Assembly: GCA_021613335.1 (NCBI GenBank)
Contig: JAJTWR010000431.1
Coordinates: 682,001-746,000, forward strand
Direction: 5' to 3'
Length of the DNA: 64,000 nucleotides
Origin: Whitmania pigra
Taxonomy: Eukaryota > Annelida > Clitellata > Hirudinida > Haemopidae
The notes beneath the pieces were generated by a model that was given only the letters and a program-made list of their open reading frames with translations, did no database searches and was not told the DNA's origin. Position 1 is the first letter of the stretch; each line of letters starts with the position of its first letter. This document shows, piece by piece, positions 56,542 through 64,000 of the stretch. The translations under genes were made by a program, and so were the position numbers.

Positions 56542-57683
56542 TGCACCCCAAGGCTTCTGCAGAGCTCGCGGAAGGTCGCCAGCTTCGAGAAGCCGAGCAT
56601 ACGGAAGGCATCTCGATGCAACGTCTGGCCCTCCAGCGTGCTGATGACCAAGGCGCGGGCGAAGCGCTTGCTCACCCGGGCCGCCTGCGTCAGGTAAAAG
56701 TTGCCGCCACTACTCCGCGGGATGTCGCGCAGGCGCTGCAGCTCCTTCTCGTACTCATGCCTGAGCTGCTCATTGGTGAGGCCGCCGACATCGTGGATGC
56801 GGCGCAGGATGACTAGCGTGCTCACCTTGAACCGCCGCGCCAGGCGATTGACCTCATCGCGCAGCTCGACGTGGGGCCGGTACTCGCTTCGCATTGCCTC
56901 CAGCGGGACAAGCAACTCCGCGGCGACTTTATTACACCACCGCTCGACCTCGTGGTCGGAGACTACCGCCGCCTGGGCGTCAGAAACGGCGGATTGCCCC
57001 AGCCACACATGCGCCAGCTCATGAGCGAGCGTGAACATCTGAGCGGACTTGGTGTCGGCGCCGTTGATGAAGATGAGCGGCGCGAGCTTATCGGCCATGG
57101 CAAAACCGCGGAACTCGGTCGGGTCAAGGTGCCGACGATTGTTGTTGAGGACGACGCCGCTGCACATGACCATGATACCGGCCCCGTCGGCCTGCTCGAT
57201 GAATCGGCGCAGTGCATCGGTCCAAGTCGGCATCTTGGCCCGCACCTCAAGGTCAAAGCCTAGGGCGCTGCAAATGCTCGCCGCTGTCTTCTCTACGCTG
57301 TGCTTGACGCCTACGGAGCCGACAAACGGGAGCGGGCTCTCGCCGGACGAGCGTGCAAAGTCGCGATACCACTCTTGGCGCTGCTGGCAGACATAGATGG
57401 TCTCAAGCAGATCAGGGCTCGGCCGATCGAGATACTCGGTCGGCATCGTGCGAAAGTCGGGGATGGGGACTTGCTCCTCGGGAGGCTCCGCGAGAAAGAG
57501 ATACCCAACCGGCGTGCGCGTTGCCTTAGCGAAGGATTCGAGCTGCTTGAGTGTCGGCTTGGCCTCACCACGCGTCCAGGCTTCGAGGTGCGGGAAGCGC
57601 CGGTTGAACGCGGCGACGCCGGAGCCAGTACGCTCGCACGCCCAGCGCAGCAACTCGGCCTTCACCTCGACGCGCATGGTCAT
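56538..57683 (-). CDS. Xre-type HTH and ImmA/IrrE metallopeptidase protein
   Basis: Residues 1-65 form a helix-turn-helix-like domain (FNRRFPHLEAWTRGEAKPTL, SFAKATRTPVGYLFL), and residues 130-280 an ImmA/IrrE zinc peptidase with HELAH at 221-225 in LAHELAHVWLG and a following Glu-rich region (EVERWCNKVAAELLVPLE) that carries the third ligand. Such proteins are antitoxins or proteolytic anti-repressors. It overlaps hsdS upstream and the DUF4411 gene downstream by four bases each. Its role may be to hold the PIN-like partner or hsdR expression in check until damage or infection. Confidence 0.85.
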   Translation of the reverse strand: MTMRVEVKAELLRWACERTGSGVAAFNRRFPHLEAWTRGEAKPTLKQLESFAKATRTPVGYLFLAEPPEEQVPIPDFRTMPTEYLDRPSPDLLETIYVCQQRQEWYRDFARSSGESPLPFVGSVGVKHSVEKTAASICSALGFDLEVRAKMPTWTDALRRFIEQADGAGIMVMCSGVVLNNNRRHLDPTEFRGFAMADKLAPLIFINGADTKSAQMFTLAHELAHVWLGQSAVSDAQAAVVSDHEVERWCNKVAAELLVPLEAMRSEYRPHVELRDEVNRLARRFKVSTLVILRRIHDVGGLTNEQLRHEYEKELQRLRDIPRSSGGNFYLTQAARVSKRFARALVISTLEGQTLHRDAFRMLGFSKLATFRELCRSLGVQ

Positions 57684-58924
57684 CCAGCAGTCTCCTCCGA
57701 GACCTCGAGCTTACCGGTCACGGCGGCGGTGATGAGGGCTTGGCGGTACTCGCGAAGGGAAGCGATCTGGGCCTCAACTTTGTCGATAGCAGTCCTAGTC
57801 TGGGAATCGACTTCGTCGAGCGATGCGATGATCGCTTTCTGTTCACCAAGTGGAGGAACCACGACAGGGAAATCAAGTAGCATCGGACGACGGAGCGAAT
57901 CGACCGTCGACTTCGCATTGCCGGCCAAGACCACTTTGGCGAGGTGCTCACGAAGGTAGAAGTAGAAGAAGCGCCCCATCACCTCCTTGAAACCAAAGAA
58001 CAGGTAGACGCGCTGGTGAAACTCGAGCTTACCGATGAAGTGATGGAAGTTTTTGCCAACACCAGCTCCGTCTCCGGACGTTAGGACGGCTTCGCCGTCG
58101 AAAGAGTAACTATCGATGCGTTCAACCGTGTCCGATCGGACGAAGAACGGGTATGATCCGTTATCGACAGCGTCTTGGGTGTCCTTGCCTCCGGTAGTCA
58201 ATGAACAGACGTGTCGGGTCCTTTTCACCTGCCAATGCTTAGGGATCTCTCCGATCCACGGTACGCTCGACTCTTTCATCGCAATGCTAGGAACAAGTCC
58301 CTTCGTCACCGCCTGCGTGATGAGTGCCCGCCGCTTCTCGGCGAGTAGCGCGACGAGCTGCTCTTTCTTTGCGATGACCGCATCTATCGCAGCGGTCTTG
58401 CGGTCGAGGTAGGCGGCGATACGACCCTGAGCATCGGCGGAAGGATACCCAACCAGGTAGTCTCGGAGATATGCATCAGATATTCGCTGCTGACCTGCAG
58501 CCCCGTACATCGACACCCTGCCCATCACGCGAAACGGATGAGTCGCAGTAACATAGAATAGGAACCCCGGATCGATTGCCTCGTTGCAACGAAGGACATG
58601 GAGCTCCGTGGTGCCGAAACCGACTCCGTTGGCGAGTTCTCGTGCGATAGCCCCTTTACCGTTCTCAAAGCAGGGGGTGATCTTGGCGACCAGCACATCG
58701 TGTACGCGAAAGTAGGTATGACCGTCGGCAACTTCGGCCAATGGTTGTCTTCGCGAGAGGTCAAGTTCGCCCCGCTCGCCTATCGACTCCATTGGAACGA
58801 ACGAAACCTCTGCATCAGAAGGAAGCCGACACTCCGTTTTAGACGGATTGAATCGTACACAGTAACGCAGACGTCTCGTCACCCATGCGCACGGATAGTC
58901 GGCGCGCTGAAAGGTCAGCCTCAC
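57680..58924 (-). CDS. hsdS: Type I restriction enzyme S (specificity) subunit
   Basis: The 414-aa protein has two target-recognition domains, each followed by a long helix. The first repeat ends with ISDAYLRDYLVGYPSADAQG and a helix up to RRALITQAVTKG; the second with VVVPPLGEQKAIIASLDEVD and YRQALITAAVTGK. Each TRD reads half of a bipartite site; the sequence recognised cannot be inferred. Codon use and gene order match hsdM, with which it overlaps by four bases. Confidence 0.92.
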   Translation of the reverse strand: MRLTFQRADYPCAWVTRRLRYCVRFNPSKTECRLPSDAEVSFVPMESIGERGELDLSRRQPLAEVADGHTYFRVHDVLVAKITPCFENGKGAIARELANGVGFGTTELHVLRCNEAIDPGFLFYVTATHPFRVMGRVSMYGAAGQQRISDAYLRDYLVGYPSADAQGRIAAYLDRKTAAIDAVIAKKEQLVALLAEKRRALITQAVTKGLVPSIAMKESSVPWIGEIPKHWQVKRTRHVCSLTTGGKDTQDAVDNGSYPFFVRSDTVERIDSYSFDGEAVLTSGDGAGVGKNFHHFIGKLEFHQRVYLFFGFKEVMGRFFYFYLREHLAKVVLAGNAKSTVDSLRRPMLLDFPVVVPPLGEQKAIIASLDEVDSQTRTAIDKVEAQIASLREYRQALITAAVTGKLEVSEETAG

Positions 58925-61050
58925 TCCAGCACCTCTAAGAGCAATGCCTGGATGTCTACTTCAAGCTGCCTGAGCTCGCCCTTGATCTCCGTGAGCGGGC
59001 GCAGGGGCTTGTACTCGTAGAAGTGCCGACTAATTGGGATCTCGTAGCCAACTCGGACCTTGCTCTCGTCGATGTACACGGCCTTGCCGTCTCGGACCTC
59101 AACACCCGCTATCCATGCGTCGGGCACGTGCGGCTTCACCTCGCGCTCGAAGAAGGCGACCAAGTCTTCCTTAAGCGGCACGTTCTCGTAGTCGCGTAGG
59201 TCGGCGTCGGGCTCTGCCCGACCCTTGGCGTCGGTGCAGACCTCAGCGCTCTCATCACGCTCAGACAAGGCCGCGAGGATGGCCTTCTTCACTGGCGCGG
59301 CAACGGGAAGTCCGACACGCTTGAGCGCACCCTCCAACTCCTCCTGGAAAGTTTCGCGTTTCAGGTAAACACGGTTCGGGTCGAGCAGACCCAAGGCGGC
59401 GAGTATGCGTTGCTGCAGGTATCGGCCCGCATCAATCTCTTGCTCGCCGGCTGCGCCCTTTTTCTTTGTCGAGGCGAGCGCCGCGAATGCCTTGTGCTCG
59501 CGAACGCGCTCAAGCCTCTCGGGCGAAGCCTGGAAGCTCAACCTCAAGGGCCGCTCGATCACTATGCGGCGATAGCCGAAATCCTCGTTGTCGAAAATCT
59601 TCGATATGCCGCCCTCGCGGAACTCGCCGAAGGCCTGGGTGATGCTATCAAGGTGTTCGCCTCCCAGTTCGTTGCGCTTGTTGCCCAGCGTCTTGCGCAT
59701 CCTCTGGTAATGCTCTACCGCGTTGATGAGTTGGACCTTGCCCCGACGCCGCCTCGGTTTGCGGTTGGTGAGCACCCAGACGTAGGTGGAGATGCCGGTG
59801 TTGTAAAAGAGCTGGTCGGGCAGCGCGACGATCGCCTCGAGCCAGTCGTTTTCGAGAATCCAGCGGCGGATCTCGCTCTCACCCGAGCCCGCCTCGCCGG
59901 TGAAGAGCGGCGAGCCATTGAACACTATGGCGATGCGACTGCCGCCCTCGGTCGGCTTGGAATCGACAGGCTTCATTTTCGAGATCATGTGCTGCAAGAA
60001 GAGTAGCGCGCCGTCATTGATGCGCGGCAGACCTGCTCCAAAGCGGCCGGCGTGGCCCTGCTTGGCGTGCTCGCCCTCGACGACCTTCTGCACGTTCTTC
60101 CAGTCCACGCCAAATGGCGGGTTGCTAAGCATGTAGTCGAATTGCCGGTCGCCGTGCCCATCCTCTGAAAACGAGTTCCCACGAACGATGTTCTCGGGGT
60201 TCTGCCCCTTGATGATCATGTCCGACTTGCAGATAGCGTAGGACTCGGGGTTCAGCTCCTCGCCGAAGACCTCAAGACGAGCGTTGGGATTCAACTCTCG
60301 CAGGTACTCCTCCGCAACTGACAGCATGCCGCCCGTGCCGCAGGCCGGGTCGAAGATCGTGCGGACGATGCCGGGCTTGCGAAGAGCGTCGTCGTCCTCA
60401 ATGAACAAAAGGTCGACCATGAGGCGGATGATCTCGCGCGGCGTGTAATGATCCCCGGCCTCTTCGTTCTTTTTTTCGTTGAAGCGCCGGATGAGTTCCT
60501 CGAAGACGCTGCCCATGACGTGGTTCGAGACTGCTTCGGGGTGCAGGTTGACGTCAGCAAAGAGGCCAAGCACCTGGTAGAGCAGGTTCGCCTCGTCGAG
60601 CCGGGACAACTGCTCGTCGAACTTGAACTGCTCGATGATGTCGCGGGCGTTGTGCGAAAAACCCTTGAGGTAAGAGCGAAGGTTGTGCGCGATGTGATTC
60701 GGATCGTCTTTTAGGATCGCGAAGTCGAGCTTCGACGTGTTGTAGAACGGCACGCCGGTGACCTTGCGAAGGGCCACGTCCATCGCCGGGTCGGACAGTT
60801 TCATGCCCTTGTCCTTCAGGGCTTCGAGGCGCGCCAGCACTTTGTCCTTGGTCGGTGCGAGCACGCAGTCGAGTCGTCTTACAACGAGCAGCGGCAGGAT
60901 TACCTTGTCGTACTCGTTGGGCTTGTAGACGCCGCGCATGCGCTCGGCGTTCTGCCAGAGGAAGTCGGCGATCTCGCGGAAGCTTGCGAAGGTGCGGCCA
61001 CCGTTGGCGGTTACTGCGATGGTTGCAGGAGTTGTTCGTTCTCGATTCAC
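58921..61050 (-). CDS. hsdM: Type I restriction enzyme M subunit (N6-adenine methylase)
   Basis: The 709-aa methylase has the N-terminal helical HsdM domain (SFREIADFLWQNAERMRGVYK), the AdoMet-binding motif I FDPACGTGGM near residue 235, motif IV NPPF near 311 (YMLSNPPFGVDW), DHYTPREIIRLMVDLLF and a C-terminal coiled part. GTG at 61050 is chosen because GGAGG lies upstream and the codon overlaps the stop of the HTH gene (GTGA). It is longer than E. coli HsdM (529 aa), with extra C-terminal sequence that ends YEYKPLRPLTEIKGELRQLE. It methylates adenine in the HsdS target and is part of the restriction complex. Confidence 0.93.
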   Translation of the reverse strand: MNRERTTPATIAVTANGGRTFASFREIADFLWQNAERMRGVYKPNEYDKVILPLLVVRRLDCVLAPTKDKVLARLEALKDKGMKLSDPAMDVALRKVTGVPFYNTSKLDFAILKDDPNHIAHNLRSYLKGFSHNARDIIEQFKFDEQLSRLDEANLLYQVLGLFADVNLHPEAVSNHVMGSVFEELIRRFNEKKNEEAGDHYTPREIIRLMVDLLFIEDDDALRKPGIVRTIFDPACGTGGMLSVAEEYLRELNPNARLEVFGEELNPESYAICKSDMIIKGQNPENIVRGNSFSEDGHGDRQFDYMLSNPPFGVDWKNVQKVVEGEHAKQGHAGRFGAGLPRINDGALLFLQHMISKMKPVDSKPTEGGSRIAIVFNGSPLFTGEAGSGESEIRRWILENDWLEAIVALPDQLFYNTGISTYVWVLTNRKPRRRRGKVQLINAVEHYQRMRKTLGNKRNELGGEHLDSITQAFGEFREGGISKIFDNEDFGYRRIVIERPLRLSFQASPERLERVREHKAFAALASTKKKGAAGEQEIDAGRYLQQRILAALGLLDPNRVYLKRETFQEELEGALKRVGLPVAAPVKKAILAALSERDESAEVCTDAKGRAEPDADLRDYENVPLKEDLVAFFEREVKPHVPDAWIAGVEVRDGKAVYIDESKVRVGYEIPISRHFYEYKPLRPLTEIKGELRQLEVDIQALLLEVLE

Positions 61051-61250
61051 TTCTTGGCCTCCGATTCCGTGCCCTTGTCGACCGCGTTGCCGGCACGGCC
61101 CCAATCGCCGACCTCAGACAGCTTGAACTTCCACAGCCGCCCGACTCGGTGTGCCGGCAGGGACCGAGTCTCGATCCGCCGGGAAATGGTGTCCTTCGCC
61201 ACTTCCAGGTGGTGCGCAACATGCTCAACAGAAACCCACCCTTTGGACAT
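61047..61250 (-). CDS. Helix-turn-helix regulator (excisionase/MerR-like)
   Basis: The 67-aa protein has one winged-helix HTH_17-type domain: SKGWVSVEHVAHHLEVAKDT, then ISRRIETRSLPAHRVGRLWK and FKLSEVGDW. ATG at 61250 has GAGG eight bases upstream. Such small HTH proteins often precede hsdM in type I loci and probably set the timing of methylase and restriction expression. Its stop overlaps the hsdM start. Confidence 0.8.
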   Translation of the reverse strand: MSKGWVSVEHVAHHLEVAKDTISRRIETRSLPAHRVGRLWKFKLSEVGDWGRAGNAVDKGTESEAKK

Positions 61251-61467
61251 AGATCGCCTCAAGTTGCGTGGCGATCATGTCAACTCTTCCTTACGAGAAC
61301 AAGCCTAGATCGGTTTGGATCCGTGAGTTCAGTGGCTGCCGCAATCTTCCCTCGCTGCTCCTCCCATTTCCGTTGCCCGCACAACCCAGCCGGAGATCGG
61401 CTCCACGCCATCCGTCGACACAATCGCGAGGAACTTCCACAGGATGTTGGTAGCCAACAAGTTCAGT

Positions 61468-61866
61468 TCAAAATGCCGATGTTATTCTGGCTCTTTTGAA
61501 GCCAAGTCGGCGGGCAGCCTCGGCCTAATAGCGCACGTCGCCGCGATCGATGGTCTGTTGGAACTCGTGAGCCAAGGATAGCATGACCGCGACCCGGGTG
61601 GGTTTGCGGAGCCGATCCGATGACCGTGCGGGAGGCTGATCCACGAAGAATTTGGCGTGACAGCACTGCACTCGGTGGGGCTGGCCTGAGAAGTTGAGTG
61701 TCCCGTCGGGAGCATCCCAAGTGCAGATCTCGGGGATGGCGTCGCCTCTACGACGTCGGCGGCAGCGAGGGCTCGCCAACAAGAACGATGTCGAAGCGTT
61801 CGGGCGCACCTCGAGCCTGATGAGCGCGCATCCCCGATCTCGATGCTCGGGTCGATTGTCGAGCAA
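61468..61866 (-). pseudogene. Recombinase-associated HTH gene remnant with in-frame stop
   Basis: A minus-strand frame from about 61866 ends with RVAVMLSLAHEFQQTIDRGD and then a TAG. Reading on in the same frame past the TAG gives AEAARRLGFKRARITS and a TGA at 61468. The two halves match a family found next to serine recombinases of integrative elements (LAxxFxxLLxxGxVxxxAELARLGxVTRARxTQ). A nonsense change at 61526 splits the conserved helix-turn-helix. The N-terminal half is ordinary but unassigned. It probably marks where a mobile element once brought in this region. Confidence 0.6.
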
Positions 61867-61873
61867 CTCGGGC

Positions 61874-62089
61874 TCAGTTCAGCGCTTGTCGATTGATGAC
61901 AACACAGACCGAAGGTTGTCGTCTTGGCCGCCTCGCTTGTTCAGTCTCTGAAAAAGACTGCCACGACTTTGCCTCCCCACCTTTAATTAGGACAACCTCG
62001 CCGGCGCTCGTGGCGACCGCAGCCGATCTTCCGCCCGTCCTCGCGCTGATGGAGAGTCGGCTGGGGGCGGGCCCAGTCTCGATGGGCAC
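61874..62089 (-). CDS. Small protein, unknown (uncertain)
   Basis: A 71-codon frame starts with GTG directly after the stop of the helicase gene. The first half uses G/C-ending codons and reads ISARTGGRSAAVATSAGEVV; the second half is Arg/Gln-rich. It may be the end of the helicase operon or a decayed piece of the neighbouring mobile element. No family is recognised. Confidence 0.3.
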   Translation of the reverse strand: MPIETGPAPSRLSISARTGGRSAAVATSAGEVVLIKGGEAKSWQSFSETEQARRPRRQPSVCVVINRQALN

Positions 62090-64000
62090 CTACGCTAGGA
62101 GTCGTTCGTATTCGCCCAACCATTTCCCAGGTATCGGTACTTCAAAACGCCAGGTGATGCTCATTGGGCGGCTTCCGGTGTGGCTGGCGTAGTGAACCAG
62201 TCCGAGATTCGTGTAGACATCGTGTACGGTTGGTCGAACAAAGAGCAGGAACCGCCAACCGTTCGCCGCCTGTTCGATGTAACGACGCCCCGTTGGGCTC
62301 TCCGGACTCACCCCGCTCTGGCTCTGCCAATGGAACAGGTTCGCGCTGATCGCATAGTCGTCGTAGCTCGTGGTCGGCGAGAAACGCTTCTCGGACTTGT
62401 CGAGAGTGACAAACAGTAGCTCCGTCTTCTCGTTATCGAGCCGAACAAGACCTTCCCGCGAATCTGGTTTTGCCGTTTCGTTCCAGCGGCCGACGGCCGT
62501 TAGGATCTCCCTCCGCCCGTACCGCCGGTGGATGCTCAGGGGCCATCTCCTGTCCGGAAGTGGCCATGCCGAAGATAGGGTGACCCGCTCCTGGAGCACC
62601 TCGCAAAGCTCGTGCATCTCCGAGGCCACGGCTGGGTGTGCACGAAGCAACTCGAGCAGGGCCTCGGGGGTGAATTGTTCGTCCCGCTCATGGAAGAGTT
62701 GGTAGGCCAGCATCATTAAGCGGCGGCGGGCGAGCCCGTCTGTCGGAGCAGCCAAGGCGGGTTCGACAAGAACAGACTGAAGCTGGCTCAGTCGCTCGGG
62801 TTCGTCGATGTGCATCAAGAGCTCAAGCTTGCGCGAAAGAACGTCTTCTCGAGGACCCGGATCAGGGACCGCCAGGCTCGCTTTCCGGCGCAGTCGCGAC
62901 CAGCTCACATCTCTGGAAAAAACCTCCTCCAACTCGCGTCCCGATTGGTCTAGAAAATCACGCAGCCGCACAGCCGATCCGAGCCGTGCCACCACGTCTC
63001 GTAGTTCCTCGGTCAAGCGTCCAAGACCGCCGCGGAGAGTCCGGCGCAAACTATCGACGACTTGCTTCTGAGCTACTTGGTCGAGTTCAAGGTGGCAGCC
63101 GCTGGGCAAAGTCGGGAAACCCTTCTCAACGGCGTCGCGAAGAGCCCCCCTCGGTACACCGGTCATCGCGGAGAGCGGGCGATCAAAGCGGAAGTCCTCG
63201 CGGTGCTGGCCGATGAAGTCGAGGACCAGGCACGACTCCTTCTTCTCGTCTAGGCGCAGACCGCGACCAAGCTGCTGGAGGAACAGGGTCGCGCTGGAAG
63301 TCGGGCGTAGAAAAAGCAAGGTATCGACGAAGGGAAGGTCGATGCCCTCGTTGTAGAGATCGCAGGTAAAAATGACGTTCACCTCTCGTCGCTCCAGCTG
63401 CCGCGGCGCCGCCTCGCGGGCTTCTTCTCCGGTGGTGCCATGCACCGCGAGAGCCGTAATCCCTGATTCGCAGAACCGTTTGGCCATGAACTCTGCATGC
63501 GCGACGCTGACGCAGAAGCCGAGGGCCCGCATCTGGCGAGGGTCGCCCACGCGCCGATCGGTTTGCTCGATGACCAGATCCGCCCGAAGGTCGTTGCCGG
63601 TGTAGAGCTTGTCGAGATCGTCGAGAACGTAGGCCCCGCGACTCCAACGTGCGTCTCGCAGGTCGGTGTTGTCGCTGATGCCGTAGTATTCGAACGGAAC
63701 TAGCAGCTGGCGCTCGAGAGCGTGCCAGAGCCGGAGCTCCGCCGCGATGTGACCGTCGAAGTCGGGCAATAGCGATTGGCCGTCCGTTCGCTCTGGCGTA
63801 GCCGTGAGTCCGACGAGAACGGTTGGTTGAATGCTCGTCATCACCGCGCGGTACGACTGAGCCGGCGAGTGGTGGCACTCATCGATGACGACGTGGTCCC
63901 AGTACTTGGCACCGAAGCGGTCCACGAGACCACGCGAGTTGAAGCTTTGGATGGAGGCAAAGAGGTGGTCGTGACGTGCCGGATTCTCTCCTCCGACCAG
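62090..64000 (-). CDS. DUF3427-type SF2 helicase, 5' end outside the window
   Basis: The frame is open to the window edge (reading ENPARHDHLFASIQSFNSRG at its start), so the gene begins beyond 64000. Visible: motif II VIDECHH, motif III VGLTATPERTDG, motif V-like DLYNEGIDLPFVDTLLFLRP and motif VI QLGRGLRLDE, a middle region of about 270 residues, and a C-terminal DUF3427 domain (YDDYAISANLFHWQSQS, SHTGSRPMSITWRFE). Relatives often carry an N-terminal PLD-like domain, not visible here. They lie in defence islands and may act as DNA translocases. Confidence 0.85.
   Translation of the reverse strand: MVGGENPARHDHLFASIQSFNSRGLVDRFGAKYWDHVVIDECHHSPAQSYRAVMTSIQPTVLVGLTATPERTDGQSLLPDFDGHIAAELRLWHALERQLLVPFEYYGISDNTDLRDARWSRGAYVLDDLDKLYTGNDLRADLVIEQTDRRVGDPRQMRALGFCVSVAHAEFMAKRFCESGITALAVHGTTGEEAREAAPRQLERREVNVIFTCDLYNEGIDLPFVDTLLFLRPTSSATLFLQQLGRGLRLDEKKESCLVLDFIGQHREDFRFDRPLSAMTGVPRGALRDAVEKGFPTLPSGCHLELDQVAQKQVVDSLRRTLRGGLGRLTEELRDVVARLGSAVRLRDFLDQSGRELEEVFSRDVSWSRLRRKASLAVPDPGPREDVLSRKLELLMHIDEPERLSQLQSVLVEPALAAPTDGLARRRLMMLAYQLFHERDEQFTPEALLELLRAHPAVASEMHELCEVLQERVTLSSAWPLPDRRWPLSIHRRYGRREILTAVGRWNETAKPDSREGLVRLDNEKTELLFVTLDKSEKRFSPTTSYDDYAISANLFHWQSQSGVSPESPTGRRYIEQAANGWRFLLFVRPTVHDVYTNLGLVHYASHTGSRPMSITWRFEVPIPGKWLGEYERLLA

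Noticed and set aside
61251..61320. TTGACA-like -35 box upstream of the HTH-hsdM operon
   Set aside because: No matching -10 hexamer at the right spacing, so the promoter is not supported.
48371..64000. CRISPR array or cas genes in the defence island
   Set aside because: No regularly spaced direct repeats and no Cas motifs were seen.

Overview
The window is chromosomal DNA from a GC-rich Gram-negative bacterium. Large TPR proteins with one membrane span, secreted lipoproteins with HYDIN/choice-of-anchor-like beta domains and a Cys-rich tail, duplicated PilT ATPases and a short SWIB protein together suggest a deltaproteobacterial/Myxococcota-like lineage. This placement is inferred from gene content only; no rRNA is present.

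Layout. 1-4 kb: end of an acyl-CoA ligase, an orphan AbrB-type regulator, a two-component flavin monooxygenase (HpaB-like 828-2285, HpaC-like 3501-4019) and, between them, a Fic gene broken by two internal deletions. 4-12 kb: two overlapping PilT-family ATPases, an ABC exporter, a SWIB protein with a clear terminator, glpD overlapping a CheW-like gene, and a double hairpin followed by a T-run. 12-23 kb: a 1058-aa TPR protein, glutaminyl-tRNA synthetase fused to a Trbp111-type tRNA-binding domain, topA and hrpB. 23-29 kb: four minus-strand lipoprotein genes (two paralogous pairs) apparently in one run with hrpB. 29-36 kb: ettA, a pentapeptide-repeat protein, an AAA ATPase with a deleted DUF4276 partner, and atpD-atpC with an epsilon subunit that has only its N-terminal domain. 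36-46 kb: acyl-CoA ligase, an SDR epimerase frameshifted near its end, an AT-rich pocket of small membrane proteins, HAD phosphatase, deacetylase, glycosyltransferase and a second giant TPR protein.

46-48.4 kb is a translation cluster: serS, tRNA-Ser(UGA), tRNA-Ser(GCU), tRNA-Arg(ACG), tadA, tRNA-Ser(CGA) and tRNA-Asn(GUU). tRNA-Arg(ACG), the classical TadA substrate, lies directly upstream of tadA, and the tadA 3' end runs into the next tRNA-Ser gene.

From tRNA-Asn to the window end the character changes to a defence island. About 0.9 kb of decayed gene fragments is followed, all on the minus strand (transcription runs from 64 kb down to 49 kb), by a DUF3427-type SF2 helicase (partial), a decayed recombinase-associated gene, and a tightly overlapping type I restriction-modification operon: HTH regulator, hsdM, hsdS, ImmA/IrrE-like protease, DUF4411 PIN-like protein, hsdR, a PLD-nuclease-like protein resembling the VPA1262 family, and a 639-aa protein I do not recognise. 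The last two, coupled to hsdR, are the best candidate for an undescribed anti-phage module.
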